Assembly: GCF_014646255.1 (NCBI RefSeq)
Contig: NZ_BMNC01000001.1
Location: forward strand, 62,001-126,000
DNA length: 64,000 bases
Direction of reading: 5' to 3'
From: Lentzea pudingi
Lineage (GTDB): Bacteria > Actinomycetota > Actinomycetes > Mycobacteriales > Pseudonocardiaceae
The notes under the pieces: generated by a model
Seen by the model: the letters and a program-made list of their open reading frames with translations, nothing else
Databases searched by the model: none
What the model was told of the DNA's origin: nothing
Shown: piece after piece, positions 43,358 through 53,500 of the stretch
Numbering within the stretch: the first letter of the stretch is position 1
How the letters are laid out: every line of letters starts with the position of its first letter
Made by a program: the position numbers and the translations under genes

Positions 43358-44184
43358 CGACCGTCGCGGTCATCGGTGCAGGTGTCATCGGACTTTCGTG
43401 GGCGAGGTTGTTCGCCGAGCACGGTGTGACCGTGCGGGTCGTGGATCCCCGTCCCGACCTGGTCGTCCCGGAGGGCGTGGAGATCGCGCCGACCGTCGCC
43501 GAAGCCGTGCGGGACGCGGACTTCGTGCAGGAGAACGGCCCGGAGGACCTGGGGTTCAAGAAGACCCTGTTCGCCGAGCTCGTCCGGGAGGCACCGGAGC
43601 ACGCCCTGCTGCTCAGCTCGTCGTCCGCGATCCCGTCCACCGCGTTCACCGAGGGCATCGACGGCTCGCGCGTCCTGATCGGACACCCGTTCAACCCGCC
43701 GCACGTGATCCCGCTGGTCGAGGTCGTGCCGGGGGAGCAGACGAGCGAGGAGTCCGTCACCAGGGCCGTCGAGTTCTACCGCTCGCTCGGCCGCACCCCG
43801 GTCGTCGAGCGCAAGGAGATCCCGGGCTTCGTCGGCAACCGCCTGCAGGCCGCGCTCTCCCGCGAGGCCGCCTACCTGGTCGAGCAGGGCGTTGTCACGC
43901 CGGAGGACCTCGACACGGTCGTCACTCAGTCGCTCGGCCTGCGCTGGGCCACCGTCGGACCGTTCCCCGGCGCCCACCTCGGTGGTGGCCCCGGCGGCTA
44001 CCGGCACCTCGCCGGGCACATCGGCAAGTCCATGCAGGGCTTGACACTCGGCACCCCGTCCGCAAATCCCGAACGGCTCATCAAGGCCGTGGAAGACGCT
44101 TACGGCTCCTCCACGTACTCGGCGCTCGCCGAGACGCGCGACCGCAGGCAGCTCGCCGTTCTGACCGCACTGGAGGAGAACTGA
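43354..44184 (+). CDS. 3-hydroxyacyl-CoA dehydrogenase (NAD-binding)
   Basis: A 276-residue dehydrogenase with an N-terminal NAD fold (VAVIGAGVIGLSWARLF) and catalytic His in LIGHPFNPPHVIPLVEVV, followed by a short C-terminal helical domain (EIPGFVGNRLQAAL). The usual reaction is oxidation of 3-hydroxyacyl-CoA to the 3-keto form; L-carnitine dehydrogenases share this fold and cannot be excluded. It lies between the decarboxylase and acyl-CoA dehydrogenase genes with overlap or a single-base gap. Confidence 0.9.
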   Translation: MTTVAVIGAGVIGLSWARLFAEHGVTVRVVDPRPDLVVPEGVEIAPTVAEAVRDADFVQENGPEDLGFKKTLFAELVREAPEHALLLSSSSAIPSTAFTEGIDGSRVLIGHPFNPPHVIPLVEVVPGEQTSEESVTRAVEFYRSLGRTPVVERKEIPGFVGNRLQAALSREAAYLVEQGVVTPEDLDTVVTQSLGLRWATVGPFPGAHLGGGPGGYRHLAGHIGKSMQGLTLGTPSANPERLIKAVEDAYGSSTYSALAETRDRRQLAVLTALEEN

Positions 44185-44185
44185 C

Positions 44186-45376
44186 ATGGACCGCCTGGAA
44201 GACCAGCTGACCGCCGACTTCTACGACTACGAGGCGCTGCTGAGCGACGACGAGCGCAAGATCCTGCTCGGCGCCCGCGAGTTCATGACCACCGAGATCA
44301 AGCCGCTGGTCAACGAGTACTGGGCCAAGGGCGAGTTCCCGCACGAGCTGATCGGCAAGTTCCGCGGCGCCGGCCTCACCGCCCTGTCGTACGAGGGCTA
44401 CGGCGAACACCCCGCCGCCGTCAGCAACCTGCTCACCGGCATGCTGGCCATGGAGATGACCCGCACCGACGCGTCGGTCGCCACGTTCTTCGGTGTCCAC
44501 AACGGACTCGCGATGTACTCGATCTACGCGGGCGGCTCGCAGGAACAGCGCGACCGCTGGCTGCCCGCCATGGCCGCGATGGACAAGATCGGCGCGTTCG
44601 CGATGACCGAACCGCTCGGCGGCTCCGACGTCGCGGGAGGCATGCGCACCACCGCTCAGCGCGACGGTGACACGTGGGTGCTCAACGGCGCCAAGAAGTG
44701 GATCGGCAACGCCACGTTCGCCGACTACGTGGTCGTGTGGGCCCGCGACCTCGGCGACAACCAGGTCAAGGGTTTCGTCGTGGAGAAGGGCACGCCCGGC
44801 TTCGTCGCGGAGAAGATCGAGGGCAAGATCGCGTTCCGGATCGTCGAGAACGCCGAGATCACCCTCACCGACGTCCGCGTGCCGGAGGCGAACCGGCTGC
44901 AGGACATCAACTCGTTCCGCGACGTCGCGGAGATCCTGCGCGCCACCCGCGGCGGCGTCGCCTGGCAGGCGCTCGGCGTGATGGTCGCCGCCTACGAGCT
45001 CGCCCTCGCCTACGCCAAGGAGCGCGAGCAGTTCGGCCGCCCGATCGCCCGTTTCCAGATGGTGCAGGACAAGCTGGTGCAGTCGCTCGGCAACATCACC
45101 GCGTCGTGGGGCATGCTCGTGCAGCTCGCCCGGTTGCAGGACGCGGGCATCTTCCGGGACGAGCACTCGTCGCTCGCGAAGGCGTTCGTGACCTCCCGGA
45201 TGCGCGAGGTGGTCGCCTGGGCGCGCGAGATCTTCGGTGGCAACGGGATCGTGCTCGGCTACGACGTGGCCCGCTTCTTCGCCGACGCCGAGGCGATCTA
45301 CTCGTTCGAGGGGACGCGCGAGATGAACACGCTGATCGTCGGCAAGGCGATCACCGGCGAGAGCGCCTTCGTGTAG
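44186..45376 (+). CDS. Acyl-CoA dehydrogenase, GCDH/ACX4-like subgroup
   Basis: A 396-residue flavoenzyme. FAD and substrate motifs are FAMTEPLGGSDVAGG, WIGNATFADYVVVWARD and FGGNGIV; the catalytic base is the Glu of YSFEGTREMNTLIVGK. Sequence style is closest to glutaryl-CoA dehydrogenase and the plant short-chain ACX4 group. The arginine that binds the distal carboxylate of glutaryl-CoA appears replaced (DASVATFFGVHN), so a short straight-chain acyl-CoA is as likely as glutaryl-CoA. It is the last gene of the operon. Confidence 0.92.
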   Translation: MDRLEDQLTADFYDYEALLSDDERKILLGAREFMTTEIKPLVNEYWAKGEFPHELIGKFRGAGLTALSYEGYGEHPAAVSNLLTGMLAMEMTRTDASVATFFGVHNGLAMYSIYAGGSQEQRDRWLPAMAAMDKIGAFAMTEPLGGSDVAGGMRTTAQRDGDTWVLNGAKKWIGNATFADYVVVWARDLGDNQVKGFVVEKGTPGFVAEKIEGKIAFRIVENAEITLTDVRVPEANRLQDINSFRDVAEILRATRGGVAWQALGVMVAAYELALAYAKEREQFGRPIARFQMVQDKLVQSLGNITASWGMLVQLARLQDAGIFRDEHSSLAKAFVTSRMREVVAWAREIFGGNGIVLGYDVARFFADAEAIYSFEGTREMNTLIVGKAITGESAFV

Positions 45377-45385
45377 TGGTGTGGC

Positions 45386-45784
45386 TCAGGCTTCGGGGAT
45401 CTCGACGACCACGTGGGTCGACTTGATCGAGGCCACCGCGACGCTGCCGACCTCCAGGCCGAGCTCGTCCGCTGACTCACGGCTCATCAGGGACGTGACG
45501 CGGAAGGGCCCGGCCTGCATGTCGACCTGGGCCATGACCCCGTCCTTCACGACCCGCGTGACGATGCCCTTCATGCGGTTGCGCGCCGAGGCGGCCACGG
45601 TCGCACCGGGCTCGGCCACCTCGGTCATCCTCTGCGCGAACGCCGCGAGCTCCGTCCCGCTGACCCCCTTGCGCCCGCTGTCCAGCACGACGGACGCAAG
45701 GCGGCCCTGGTCGATCCACCGGCGCAGGGTGTCGTCACTGACACCGAGCAGCGCGGCGGCCTCGCTGATCCGCAAGTTCGGCAC
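45386..45784 (-). CDS. HTH-TOBE regulator (molybdate-type)
   Basis: A 132-residue protein with an N-terminal excisionase/MerR-like HTH (RISEAAALLGVSDDTLRRWIDQGRL) and a C-terminal TOBE/Mop domain (RNRMKGIVTRVVKDGVMAQVDM, about 70-130), which binds molybdate or tungstate. It is probably a metal-oxyanion-responsive regulator. It starts with GTG45784, is 15 nt downstream of the aldo/keto reductase gene on the same strand, and converges on the acyl-CoA dehydrogenase gene. Confidence 0.9.
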   Translation of the reverse strand: MPNLRISEAAALLGVSDDTLRRWIDQGRLASVVLDSGRKGVSGTELAAFAQRMTEVAEPGATVAASARNRMKGIVTRVVKDGVMAQVDMQAGPFRVTSLMSRESADELGLEVGSVAVASIKSTHVVVEIPEA

Positions 45785-45799
45785 GGACCGGAGTGTAGG

Positions 45800-46765
<966 letters not shown>

Positions 46766-46936
46766 TGTCAGCCCCTCAGCGATCACGGTCGGGTGATGGT
46801 GACGACAACCCGTTCACCGTCGAACCTAGTCGCGCTCCCCGGATCGTGCCTCTGTTTAACACGACAGTGGTTTTCGGTCCGGATTGCCTGATCAGCGGGT
46901 TTAGCGTGATTTCCCGGGGTCTGAGAGGAAACGCGC

Positions 46937-47797
46937 ATGACGAGCATCGACGTGGTCGCGCCGCCGCAGCACGTGCTGGAGCGCGCCCGTGCCGCGGTCG
47001 AGCCGTTGCTGGGCGCGGCGCTGGCGGAACTCCCGGACGAAACGCGTGAAGTGGTCGAGCGCGGACTGGCACGGCAGGACTTCTCGACGGCCGCGCTCGT
47101 GCTGCTCTCCGCCGAGGCGTTCGGTGACGCCGACGTGACGAAGACGGCTGTCGCGCTGGAGTTCGCGCACCTGCACGAACAACTGCACGCGGACCTCATG
47201 GCTCGCGGGCCCGTGCGGGAGGTGTTCGGTGCCGACCGGGTCGTCTCGGCGGCCGACGCCCTGCTCTCGCTCGCCTGCGCCCGGCTCACCCGGACCGGGG
47301 TGATGGTCCTCAACGTCGCGCTGATGTCCGTTGTGGACGGTTACGTCCAGGAGATCGGCATGGACGAACGTGACGACGTGGAGATGGCGGAGCACCTGGG
47401 GGTGGCGGCGGCCAAGCACAGCGCCCTCACCGCGGCGGCGTGCGAGCTCGGCGCGCTGGCCGCCGGTGCGAGCGCGAGCCAGGCCCGCCACCTCAGGGAG
47501 TTCGGCGACGACGTCGGCCTGGCGCGCAAGCACGTCGACGACGTCCTGGCCCCGCAGGCCGGTCCGCGCACCCTCCCCGTGGTGGCGGCGGCAATCGCCG
47601 GCATCACGGTCGACGGCGCGCGGAAGTGGTGCGAGCAGCAGGCCGACCTGCTGCTCGCCCGTGCCCTCCACCACCTGCGGCAGTGCGGTCCGAGGGCACG
47701 GGCGGCGAGCGAGCTGTCCGCGCTCGCCGAGGAGATCACGATCGCCCGGTGCAGGCCGGTCGTGCCTCCCCAGGCGGTCGCGGAACCGTCACTCTGA
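46937..47797 (+). CDS. Degenerate polyprenyl (trans-isoprenyl) diphosphate synthase-like protein
   Basis: A 286-residue all-helical protein with the outline of a trans-isoprenyl diphosphate synthase. Where the first DDxxD motif should be, ALEFAHLHEQLHADLMARG is found, so only one aspartate remains. The AADALLSLA motif follows as in active enzymes, and the second motif is GLARKHVDDVLA, lacking the final aspartate. Catalysis by the normal mechanism is doubtful. It may be a regulatory subunit, a binding protein or a diverged enzyme. GAGAGGAA precedes the ATG. It overlaps the convergent oxidoreductase gene by 9 nt. Confidence 0.7.
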   Translation: MTSIDVVAPPQHVLERARAAVEPLLGAALAELPDETREVVERGLARQDFSTAALVLLSAEAFGDADVTKTAVALEFAHLHEQLHADLMARGPVREVFGADRVVSAADALLSLACARLTRTGVMVLNVALMSVVDGYVQEIGMDERDDVEMAEHLGVAAAKHSALTAAACELGALAAGASASQARHLREFGDDVGLARKHVDDVLAPQAGPRTLPVVAAAIAGITVDGARKWCEQQADLLLARALHHLRQCGPRARAASELSALAEEITIARCRPVVPPQAVAEPSL

Positions 47798-48694
47798 CGG
47801 GCGCAGCACCACCTTGCCCGCCGCGTGCCCGGTCGCGACCAGCTCCTGCGCCTTGGCGGCGTCGGCCAGCGGCAGGGTCTGCGCGACCCGCACCGCGAGC
47901 TTGCCCTCGACCACCTGCTGGGCGTACTCGCCGAGCCGCGAACCGAACGGCGCGCCGCCGCCGGAGAACGTCACGCCCAGCTCGGCGGCCGCCGGGTCGG
48001 CGATGGTGATGACCCGTTCGGTGCCGCCGGCCAGTTCGATCGACACCGGCAGGTCGCCCTGTCCGGCGGCGTCGTACACGGCGTCGACGCCCTGCGGTGC
48101 GGCGGCGCGGACCCGGTCGGCGAGGCCCTCGCCGTAGGCGACCGGGACGGCGCCGAGCGAGCGCAGGTAGTCGTGGTTGCCGGGGGAGGCGGTGCCGATG
48201 ACCGTGGCACCGCGGGCCACCGCGAGCTGGACGCTGACGGCGCCGACGACGCCCGCCGCGCCGTGGACCAGCAGAGTGTCGCCCTCGCCGACCTCCAGCA
48301 GGTCGAGCACGCGGACCGAGGTCTCGACGGCGACGGGCAGCGCGGCGGCGGTGTCCCAGTCGAGGTCGGCGGGCTTCAGCGCGAAGTCACCGGACAGCGC
48401 GTACTCGGCGTACCCGCCGGAGGTCCAGCCCAGGACCGCGTCGCCGACCGCCACGCCGGTGAGGCCCTCGCCGACCTCGTCGACGATGCCGGCCACCTCC
48501 GCGCCGGGCGTGATCGGGAACGGCGGCGTCATCTCCGCGGGCATCCAGCCGTTGCGGATCTTGTGGTCGAGCGGGTTGACCGCCGCCGCCACGACTTTCA
48601 ACCGCACCTGTCCGGGACCGGCGTGCGGCTCGTCGACCTCGGTCAGGCTCAGCACTTCGGGGCCGCCGAACGTGGTGTAGGTGATCGCCTTCAT
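47789..48694 (-). CDS. NADP-dependent quinone oxidoreductase-like alcohol dehydrogenase
   Basis: A 301-residue medium-chain dehydrogenase/reductase without the structural-zinc cysteines, of the zeta-crystallin/quinone-reductase type. The N-terminus is MKAITYTTFGGPEVL; the cofactor fold is LLVHGAAGVVGAVSVQLAVARG near residue 140. It reduces quinones or enones. A perfect 14-bp palindrome lies 21 bp upstream of the start and suggests repression by a MarR- or TetR-type protein. Confidence 0.92.
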   Translation of the reverse strand: MKAITYTTFGGPEVLSLTEVDEPHAGPGQVRLKVVAAAVNPLDHKIRNGWMPAEMTPPFPITPGAEVAGIVDEVGEGLTGVAVGDAVLGWTSGGYAEYALSGDFALKPADLDWDTAAALPVAVETSVRVLDLLEVGEGDTLLVHGAAGVVGAVSVQLAVARGATVIGTASPGNHDYLRSLGAVPVAYGEGLADRVRAAAPQGVDAVYDAAGQGDLPVSIELAGGTERVITIADPAAAELGVTFSGGGAPFGSRLGEYAQQVVEGKLAVRVAQTLPLADAAKAQELVATGHAAGKVVLRPSE

Positions 48695-48715
48695 CTCTGG
48701 CTCCTCCGTCGTTTT

Positions 48716-48729
48716 GTTGACATGTCAAC
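48716..48729 (+). promoter_or_regulatory. Operator upstream of the quinone oxidoreductase gene
   Basis: GTTGACATGTCAAC is a perfect 14-bp palindrome 21 bp upstream of the oxidoreductase start (minus strand). TTGACATGTCAA cores are common for MarR-family repressors. Confidence 0.7.
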
Positions 48730-48763
48730 CCTAGCGACGCGATGACCTCGGGATGCCCCGCAC

Positions 48764-48787
48764 TTCGGCTAGTTCCCGCTAGCCGAA
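48764..48787 (+). promoter_or_regulatory. Inverted repeat upstream of the HATPase-LuxR gene
   Basis: TTCGGCTAG and CTAGCCGAA form a perfect 9-bp inverted repeat with a 6-nt spacer (TTCCCG), 41 bp before the ATG at 48829. It may be an operator or a leader hairpin. Confidence 0.55.
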
Positions 48788-48828
48788 AGACCAGCCGGTC
48801 ACTCGTCCGGGCGGACTACGCTCGAGCC

Positions 48829-50082
48829 ATGGACCTGCAGAAGGCCGCTCAGGTGATCCAGGCGCCGCTGGGCGAGACGTTGTCCCAGCTGTCCGCGGTG
48901 TTCGCCGAGGACATTCCCCATCAGGCGATCGCGGAGCTGTCCAACTGCTCGTTCGCGCCGTTCAAGTTCCGCGGCGAGGCGCGGCGGCCGTCGGTCACGA
49001 TCACCGACCTCGCCGCCCTGCAGGCGGTGCTGCCCTCGAAGGGGCCCTGGCAGGGCAGGGCGGTCATGGCCGGGGTCGACGTCCCGGTGGTCGTGCTGGT
49101 CAGCGACCTCTCCGTGCCGAGCGCGTTGCTCGTGCTCCTGCGCGCTGATGACACCCCAGTGCCACAGGAGGTCCTGGAGCCCGCCAACGCGCTGTGGGAC
49201 GTCGTCACCGCGCACATGGAGGGCATGCGCAACGAGGCGGTACCCGCCACTCTCGCCGTGTCACGCGCAGCGGCGGCGGCACGCGCCGTGGCCATCTCTG
49301 ACCTCAGCGACGCCTATGGCGCCTCGTTGACCGCGTTGCTCGGAGTGCTGCGCGACCGCGACGGGGACGACTCGGCGGTCCGGTCGCGTGCCGTCGACCT
49401 CGCGGTCACCGCGCTGGTCGAACTGCGGGCGCGGGCCGACCTCGACCGCGCGCAGACCGAGGAACGAGCGGGTGACGCCTTCGAACGGCTCGCGGAGTCG
49501 CTGCGGCGGGTCCTGCGCGGCCGCGACGTGCGACTCGACCTGGGGCCACCCGGTGCGGAGGAGGGCGCCGACCGCGTGGTGCCGACCGAGATCTCCTCGA
49601 CGGCTGCCGCAGTGGTCCGCTCGACCGTGCACGCGATGCTGGACGACCAGGGCAGCGTCGGCCGCGTCCACATCGGCTGGAAGATCGTCGGTGCCGTGCT
49701 GCGGGCCACCGTGCGGGACGACGGTCCGGGCACCCTGTCGTGCGGCAGCCTCGACCAGCGCCGCGTCCCGGAACGCCTCGGCCCGCTCGGGGGACGGGTG
49801 GAGGTCGACGCGGTACCGGGCTGGGGCGCGACCGTCACGATCGAGGTGCCGCTCGGGCCGCGGGAGGCCCCGCGCGAGGACCCGCTCACCGTGCTGGGCG
49901 CGCGGGAACTGGAGGTGCTGGGGCAGCTCGCCCGTGGCCGGCGCAACCGCGAGATCGCCGGTGAGCTGCACATCAGCGAGTCCACGGTGAAGTTCCACGT
50001 GGCGAAGATCCTGGAGAAGCTCGGCGTCGGTTCCCGCGGTGAAGCGGCCGCGTTGGCGCACGAATGGGGCGCCGCGCGCTAG
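48829..50082 (+). CDS. LuxR-type regulator with histidine-kinase-like ATPase domain
   Basis: A 417-residue protein. Residues 1-130 are a sensor-like region, 150-220 a dimerisation helix region, and about 230-345 a HATPase-like fold with VRDDGPGTLS and GWGATVTIEVPLG (the DxGxG and GxGxT-type motifs) but no clear N-box or phospho-acceptor His. The C-terminal LuxR HTH is RELEVLGQLARGRRNREIAGELHISESTVKFHVAKI (residues 355-395, split). A one-protein sensor-regulator is implied, with direct DNA binding rather than phosphotransfer. The stop overlaps the convergent DUF1801 gene. Confidence 0.88.
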   Translation: MDLQKAAQVIQAPLGETLSQLSAVFAEDIPHQAIAELSNCSFAPFKFRGEARRPSVTITDLAALQAVLPSKGPWQGRAVMAGVDVPVVVLVSDLSVPSALLVLLRADDTPVPQEVLEPANALWDVVTAHMEGMRNEAVPATLAVSRAAAAARAVAISDLSDAYGASLTALLGVLRDRDGDDSAVRSRAVDLAVTALVELRARADLDRAQTEERAGDAFERLAESLRRVLRGRDVRLDLGPPGAEEGADRVVPTEISSTAAAVVRSTVHAMLDDQGSVGRVHIGWKIVGAVLRATVRDDGPGTLSCGSLDQRRVPERLGPLGGRVEVDAVPGWGATVTIEVPLGPREAPREDPLTVLGARELEVLGQLARGRRNREIAGELHISESTVKFHVAKILEKLGVGSRGEAAALAHEWGAAR

Positions 50083-50420
50083 CCGATCTCGCCCATCCGC
50101 TGCCGGACCAGGTCGCGAACGACGTCGTCGGGCAACGGCCGGTCGGTCGTGAACCGGACCGTGCCCTTGGACAGCGAGAACCCGGTCAGCCGCTCGCGCA
50201 CCACGTCCACGGCCGCGGGGCTGAACGGGAACACGGCCAGGTGGTCCTTCGCCGCCTTGAACCCAAGCAGCGGCTTGCCCTTGAGCCGGAGCGCGGCCAT
50301 GCCGTAGCTCGTGCCCTGCTCGGCGTCCGGCGCGACCTTCTCGGCCAGGGTCCGGATCCGTTCGAACGCGGCCCGCGCCGGAGCGTCGAGTCCCGCGAAG
50401 TAGTCGTCGACATCGGCCAT
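50079..50420 (-). CDS. DUF1801 / YdhG-like protein
   Basis: A 113-residue single-domain protein of the DUF1801 (YdhG, iron-chaperone-like fold) family: YFAGLDAPARAAFERIRTL at the start, EQGTSYGMAALRLKGKPLLGF in the middle and SKGTVRFTTDRPLPDDVVRDLVRQR at the end. The function is not established; family members may bind iron or act in DNA-related processes. It converges on the LuxR gene. Confidence 0.88.
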   Translation of the reverse strand: MADVDDYFAGLDAPARAAFERIRTLAEKVAPDAEQGTSYGMAALRLKGKPLLGFKAAKDHLAVFPFSPAAVDVVRERLTGFSLSKGTVRFTTDRPLPDDVVRDLVRQRMGEIG

Positions 50421-50531
50421 GCGGGCACGCTACCGGCGCGAAGTGCTCCGCGAGCGAACCTGTGGCAGGCGGCGGGATCATGTCGCTTCCTGCTCGATAC
50501 AGAGACCTGGACCACGCTCGGTTGCACGTCC

Positions 50532-50553
50532 AATAGTAGGAAGTCAAACTATT
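50532..50553 (+). promoter_or_regulatory. AT-rich inverted repeat around the IcmF ribosome-binding site
   Basis: AATAGT and ACTATT form a 6-bp inverted repeat with a 10-nt spacer that contains GGAAG, 3 nt before the ATG of the mutase gene. A bound repressor or a hairpin here would block translation start. Confidence 0.45.
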
Positions 50554-50556
50554 CTC

Positions 50557-53500
50557 ATGGCGACCACTCTGCACAAGCCGGCGAACCCGGTGCGCTTTGT
50601 GACCGCGTCCAGCCTGTTCGACGGCCACGACGCGGCGATCAACATCATGCGGAGGATCCTGCAGTCGCAGGGTGCGGAGGTCATCCACCTCGGCCACAAC
50701 CGGTCGGTGGCGGAGGTCGTCGGCGCGGCGATCCAGGAGGACGCCCAGGGCATCGCCATCAGCGCGTACCAGGGCGGGCACGTCGAGTACTTCTCCTACC
50801 TGGTCGAGCTGCTGAACGAGCGCGGCGCCGGGCACATCCGGGTCTACGGCGGCGGGGGCGGCGTCATCGTCCCCGAGGAGATCGAGCTGCTGCACTCGCG
50901 CGGGGTCGCGCGGATCTTCTCGCCGCAGGACGGGCAGACCCTCGGCCTCGCCCGCATGATCAACCTGATGATCGAGGAGTGCGACCACGCGCTCACCGAG
51001 CCGTTCAGCCACGACGCGCTGCTGACGGGAGCCGACGAGGCCCTGGCGCGCGCGATCACGCACATCGAGGCCGGTACCGCCGAGCCTCTGGAGACCACCC
51101 GCAAGGTGCCCGTGCTGGGCATCACGGGCACCGGTGGCTCGGGCAAGTCGTCGCTCACCGACGAGCTGGTGCGCCGGTTCCGGCTCGACCAGCAGGACAA
51201 GCTGCGCATCGCCGTGCTCGCCGTCGACCCGACGCGCCGCCGTGGTGGTGGCGCGCTCCTCGGCGACCGCATCCGCATGAACTGCCTCGACGGCGACCGC
51301 GTGTTCTTCCGTTCGCTGGCCACGCGCCGTGCGGGCAGCGAGATCCCGGACGGCCTGGAGCAGGCCATCGTGGCGTGCAAGGCGTCCGGTGCCGACCTGG
51401 TCATCGTCGAGACGCCCGGTATCGGTCAGGGTGACGCGGCCATCGTGCCGTTCGTCGACTTCTCGCTGTACGTGATGACGCCGGAGTTCGGTGCCGCGTC
51501 ACAGCTCGAGAAGATCGACATGCTCGACTACGCCGACGCCGTGGCGATCAACAAGTTCGAACGCCGTGGAGCCGAGGACGCGCGCCGTGACGTCGCACGG
51601 CAGATGGTGCGCAACCGCGAGGCGTTCGGCGTGAAGTGGGAGGACATGCCGGTCTACGGCACGTCCGCCGCGACGTTCAACGACGACGGCGTGACGGCGC
51701 TGTACCAGTTCCTGCGCGACGGCCTGGTCGACCACGGTCTCGCGGTCGAAGAAGGCGCGCTGGTCACCGTGACCGGCAAGACGTCGACCTCCGCGTCCAC
51801 GGTCGTGCCCGCCGCCCGCGCCCGCTACCTCAGCGACATCTCGGACACCGTGCGCGGCTACCACCGCAGGACCGACGAGCAGGTCGCCGCCGTCCGCACG
51901 CACACGCAGCTCTCCGGCGCGCAGAAGGCCCTCGAAGCCGCGGGCAAGGGCGTCACGGACATCACCGAACTGGTCTCCGACGCCGAGCGCAAGCTCGACC
52001 GGGAGACGACCGCTCTGCTGCAAACGTGGCCGGCGACCGTCGAGCAGTACTCCGGCGACGAGCTCGTGTTCAAGGTGCGGGACAAGGAGATCCACACGTC
52101 GCTGACGCGGGAGACGTTGTCCGGCAACAAGGTCCGCCGGGTCAGCCTGCCGCGCTACGACGACGAGGGCTCGCTGCTGCGGTTCCTGCGCAAGGAGAAC
52201 CTGCCGGGCTTCTTCCCCTACACCGCAGGGGTCTTCCCGTTCAAGCGCGAGGGCGAGGACCCGGCGCGCATGTTCGCGGGCGAGGGTGACGCGTTCCGCA
52301 CCAACCGCCGGTTCAAGTACCTGTCGAAGGGCAACCCGGCCACGCGCCTGTCGACGGCGTTCGACTCGGTGACGCTCTACGGCCGCGACCCCGACACCCC
52401 GCCGGACGTCTACGGCAAGATCGGCACGTCCGGCGTCTCGATCGCGTCCCTGGACGACATGAAGGCCCTGTACGACGGCTTCGACCTGGTGGCGCCGACG
52501 ACGTCCGTGTCGATGACGATCAACGGCCCGGCGCCGACGATCCTCGCCTACTTCCTCAACACCGTCATCGACCAGCAGGTCGCGAGGTTCACGGCCGACG
52601 AGGGCCGGGAGCCCACTGCGGACGAGCACGCGAAGATCAGGGCGTTCGCGCTGGCCAACGTCCGCGGCACCGTTCAGGCCGACATCCTCAAGGAGGACCA
52701 GGGCCAGAACACCTGCATCTTCTCCACGGAGTTCTCGCTGCGCATGATGGCGGACATCCAGGAGTGGTTCATCCAGCAGCAGGTGCGGAACTTCTACTCG
52801 GTGTCGATCTCGGGCTACCACATCGCCGAGGCCGGGGCAAACCCCATCAGCCAGCTCGCCTTCACGCTCGCCAACGGCTTCACCTACGTCGAGTCGTACC
52901 TCGCGCGCGGCATGAACATCGACGACTTCGCGCCGAACCTGTCGTTCTTCTTCTCCAACGGCATGGACGCCGAGTACAGCGTCATCGGCCGCGTGGCACG
53001 CCGGATCTGGGCCGTGGCCATGCGCGACCGCTACGGCGCCGCGGAGCGTTCGCAGAAGTTCAAGTACCACGTGCAGACCTCAGGTCGTTCGCTGCACGCG
53101 CAGGAGATGGACTTCAACGACATCCGCACGACGCTGCAGGCCCTCTGCGCGTTGTACGACAACTGCAACTCCTTGCACACCAACGCTTACGACGAGGCGA
53201 TCACCACTCCCACGGAGTCGTCCGTCCGCCGCGCGATGGCCATCCAGATGATCATCAACAAGGAGTGGGGTCTCTCCGCGAACGAGAACCCGCTGCAGGG
53301 CTCATTCGTGATCGACGAGCTGACCGACCTCGTCGAGGAGGCCGTGCTGATGGAGTTCGACCGCATCTCCGAACGCGGCGGCGTGCTCGGCGCGATGGAG
53401 ACCGGCTACCAGCGCGGCCGCATCCAGGACGAGTCGATGCTCTACGAACAGCGCAAGCACGACGGCTCGCTGCCGCTGATCGGCGTCAACACCTTCCTGC

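Noticed and set aside
37135..45376. A secondary-metabolite cluster under the SARP regulator
   Set aside because: No polyketide, peptide or terpene synthase is present; the downstream operon is typical acid catabolism with its own LysR.
51499..53070. A 523-codon minus-strand frame inside icmF
   Set aside because: Antisense composition; IcmF is contiguous and complete on the plus strand.
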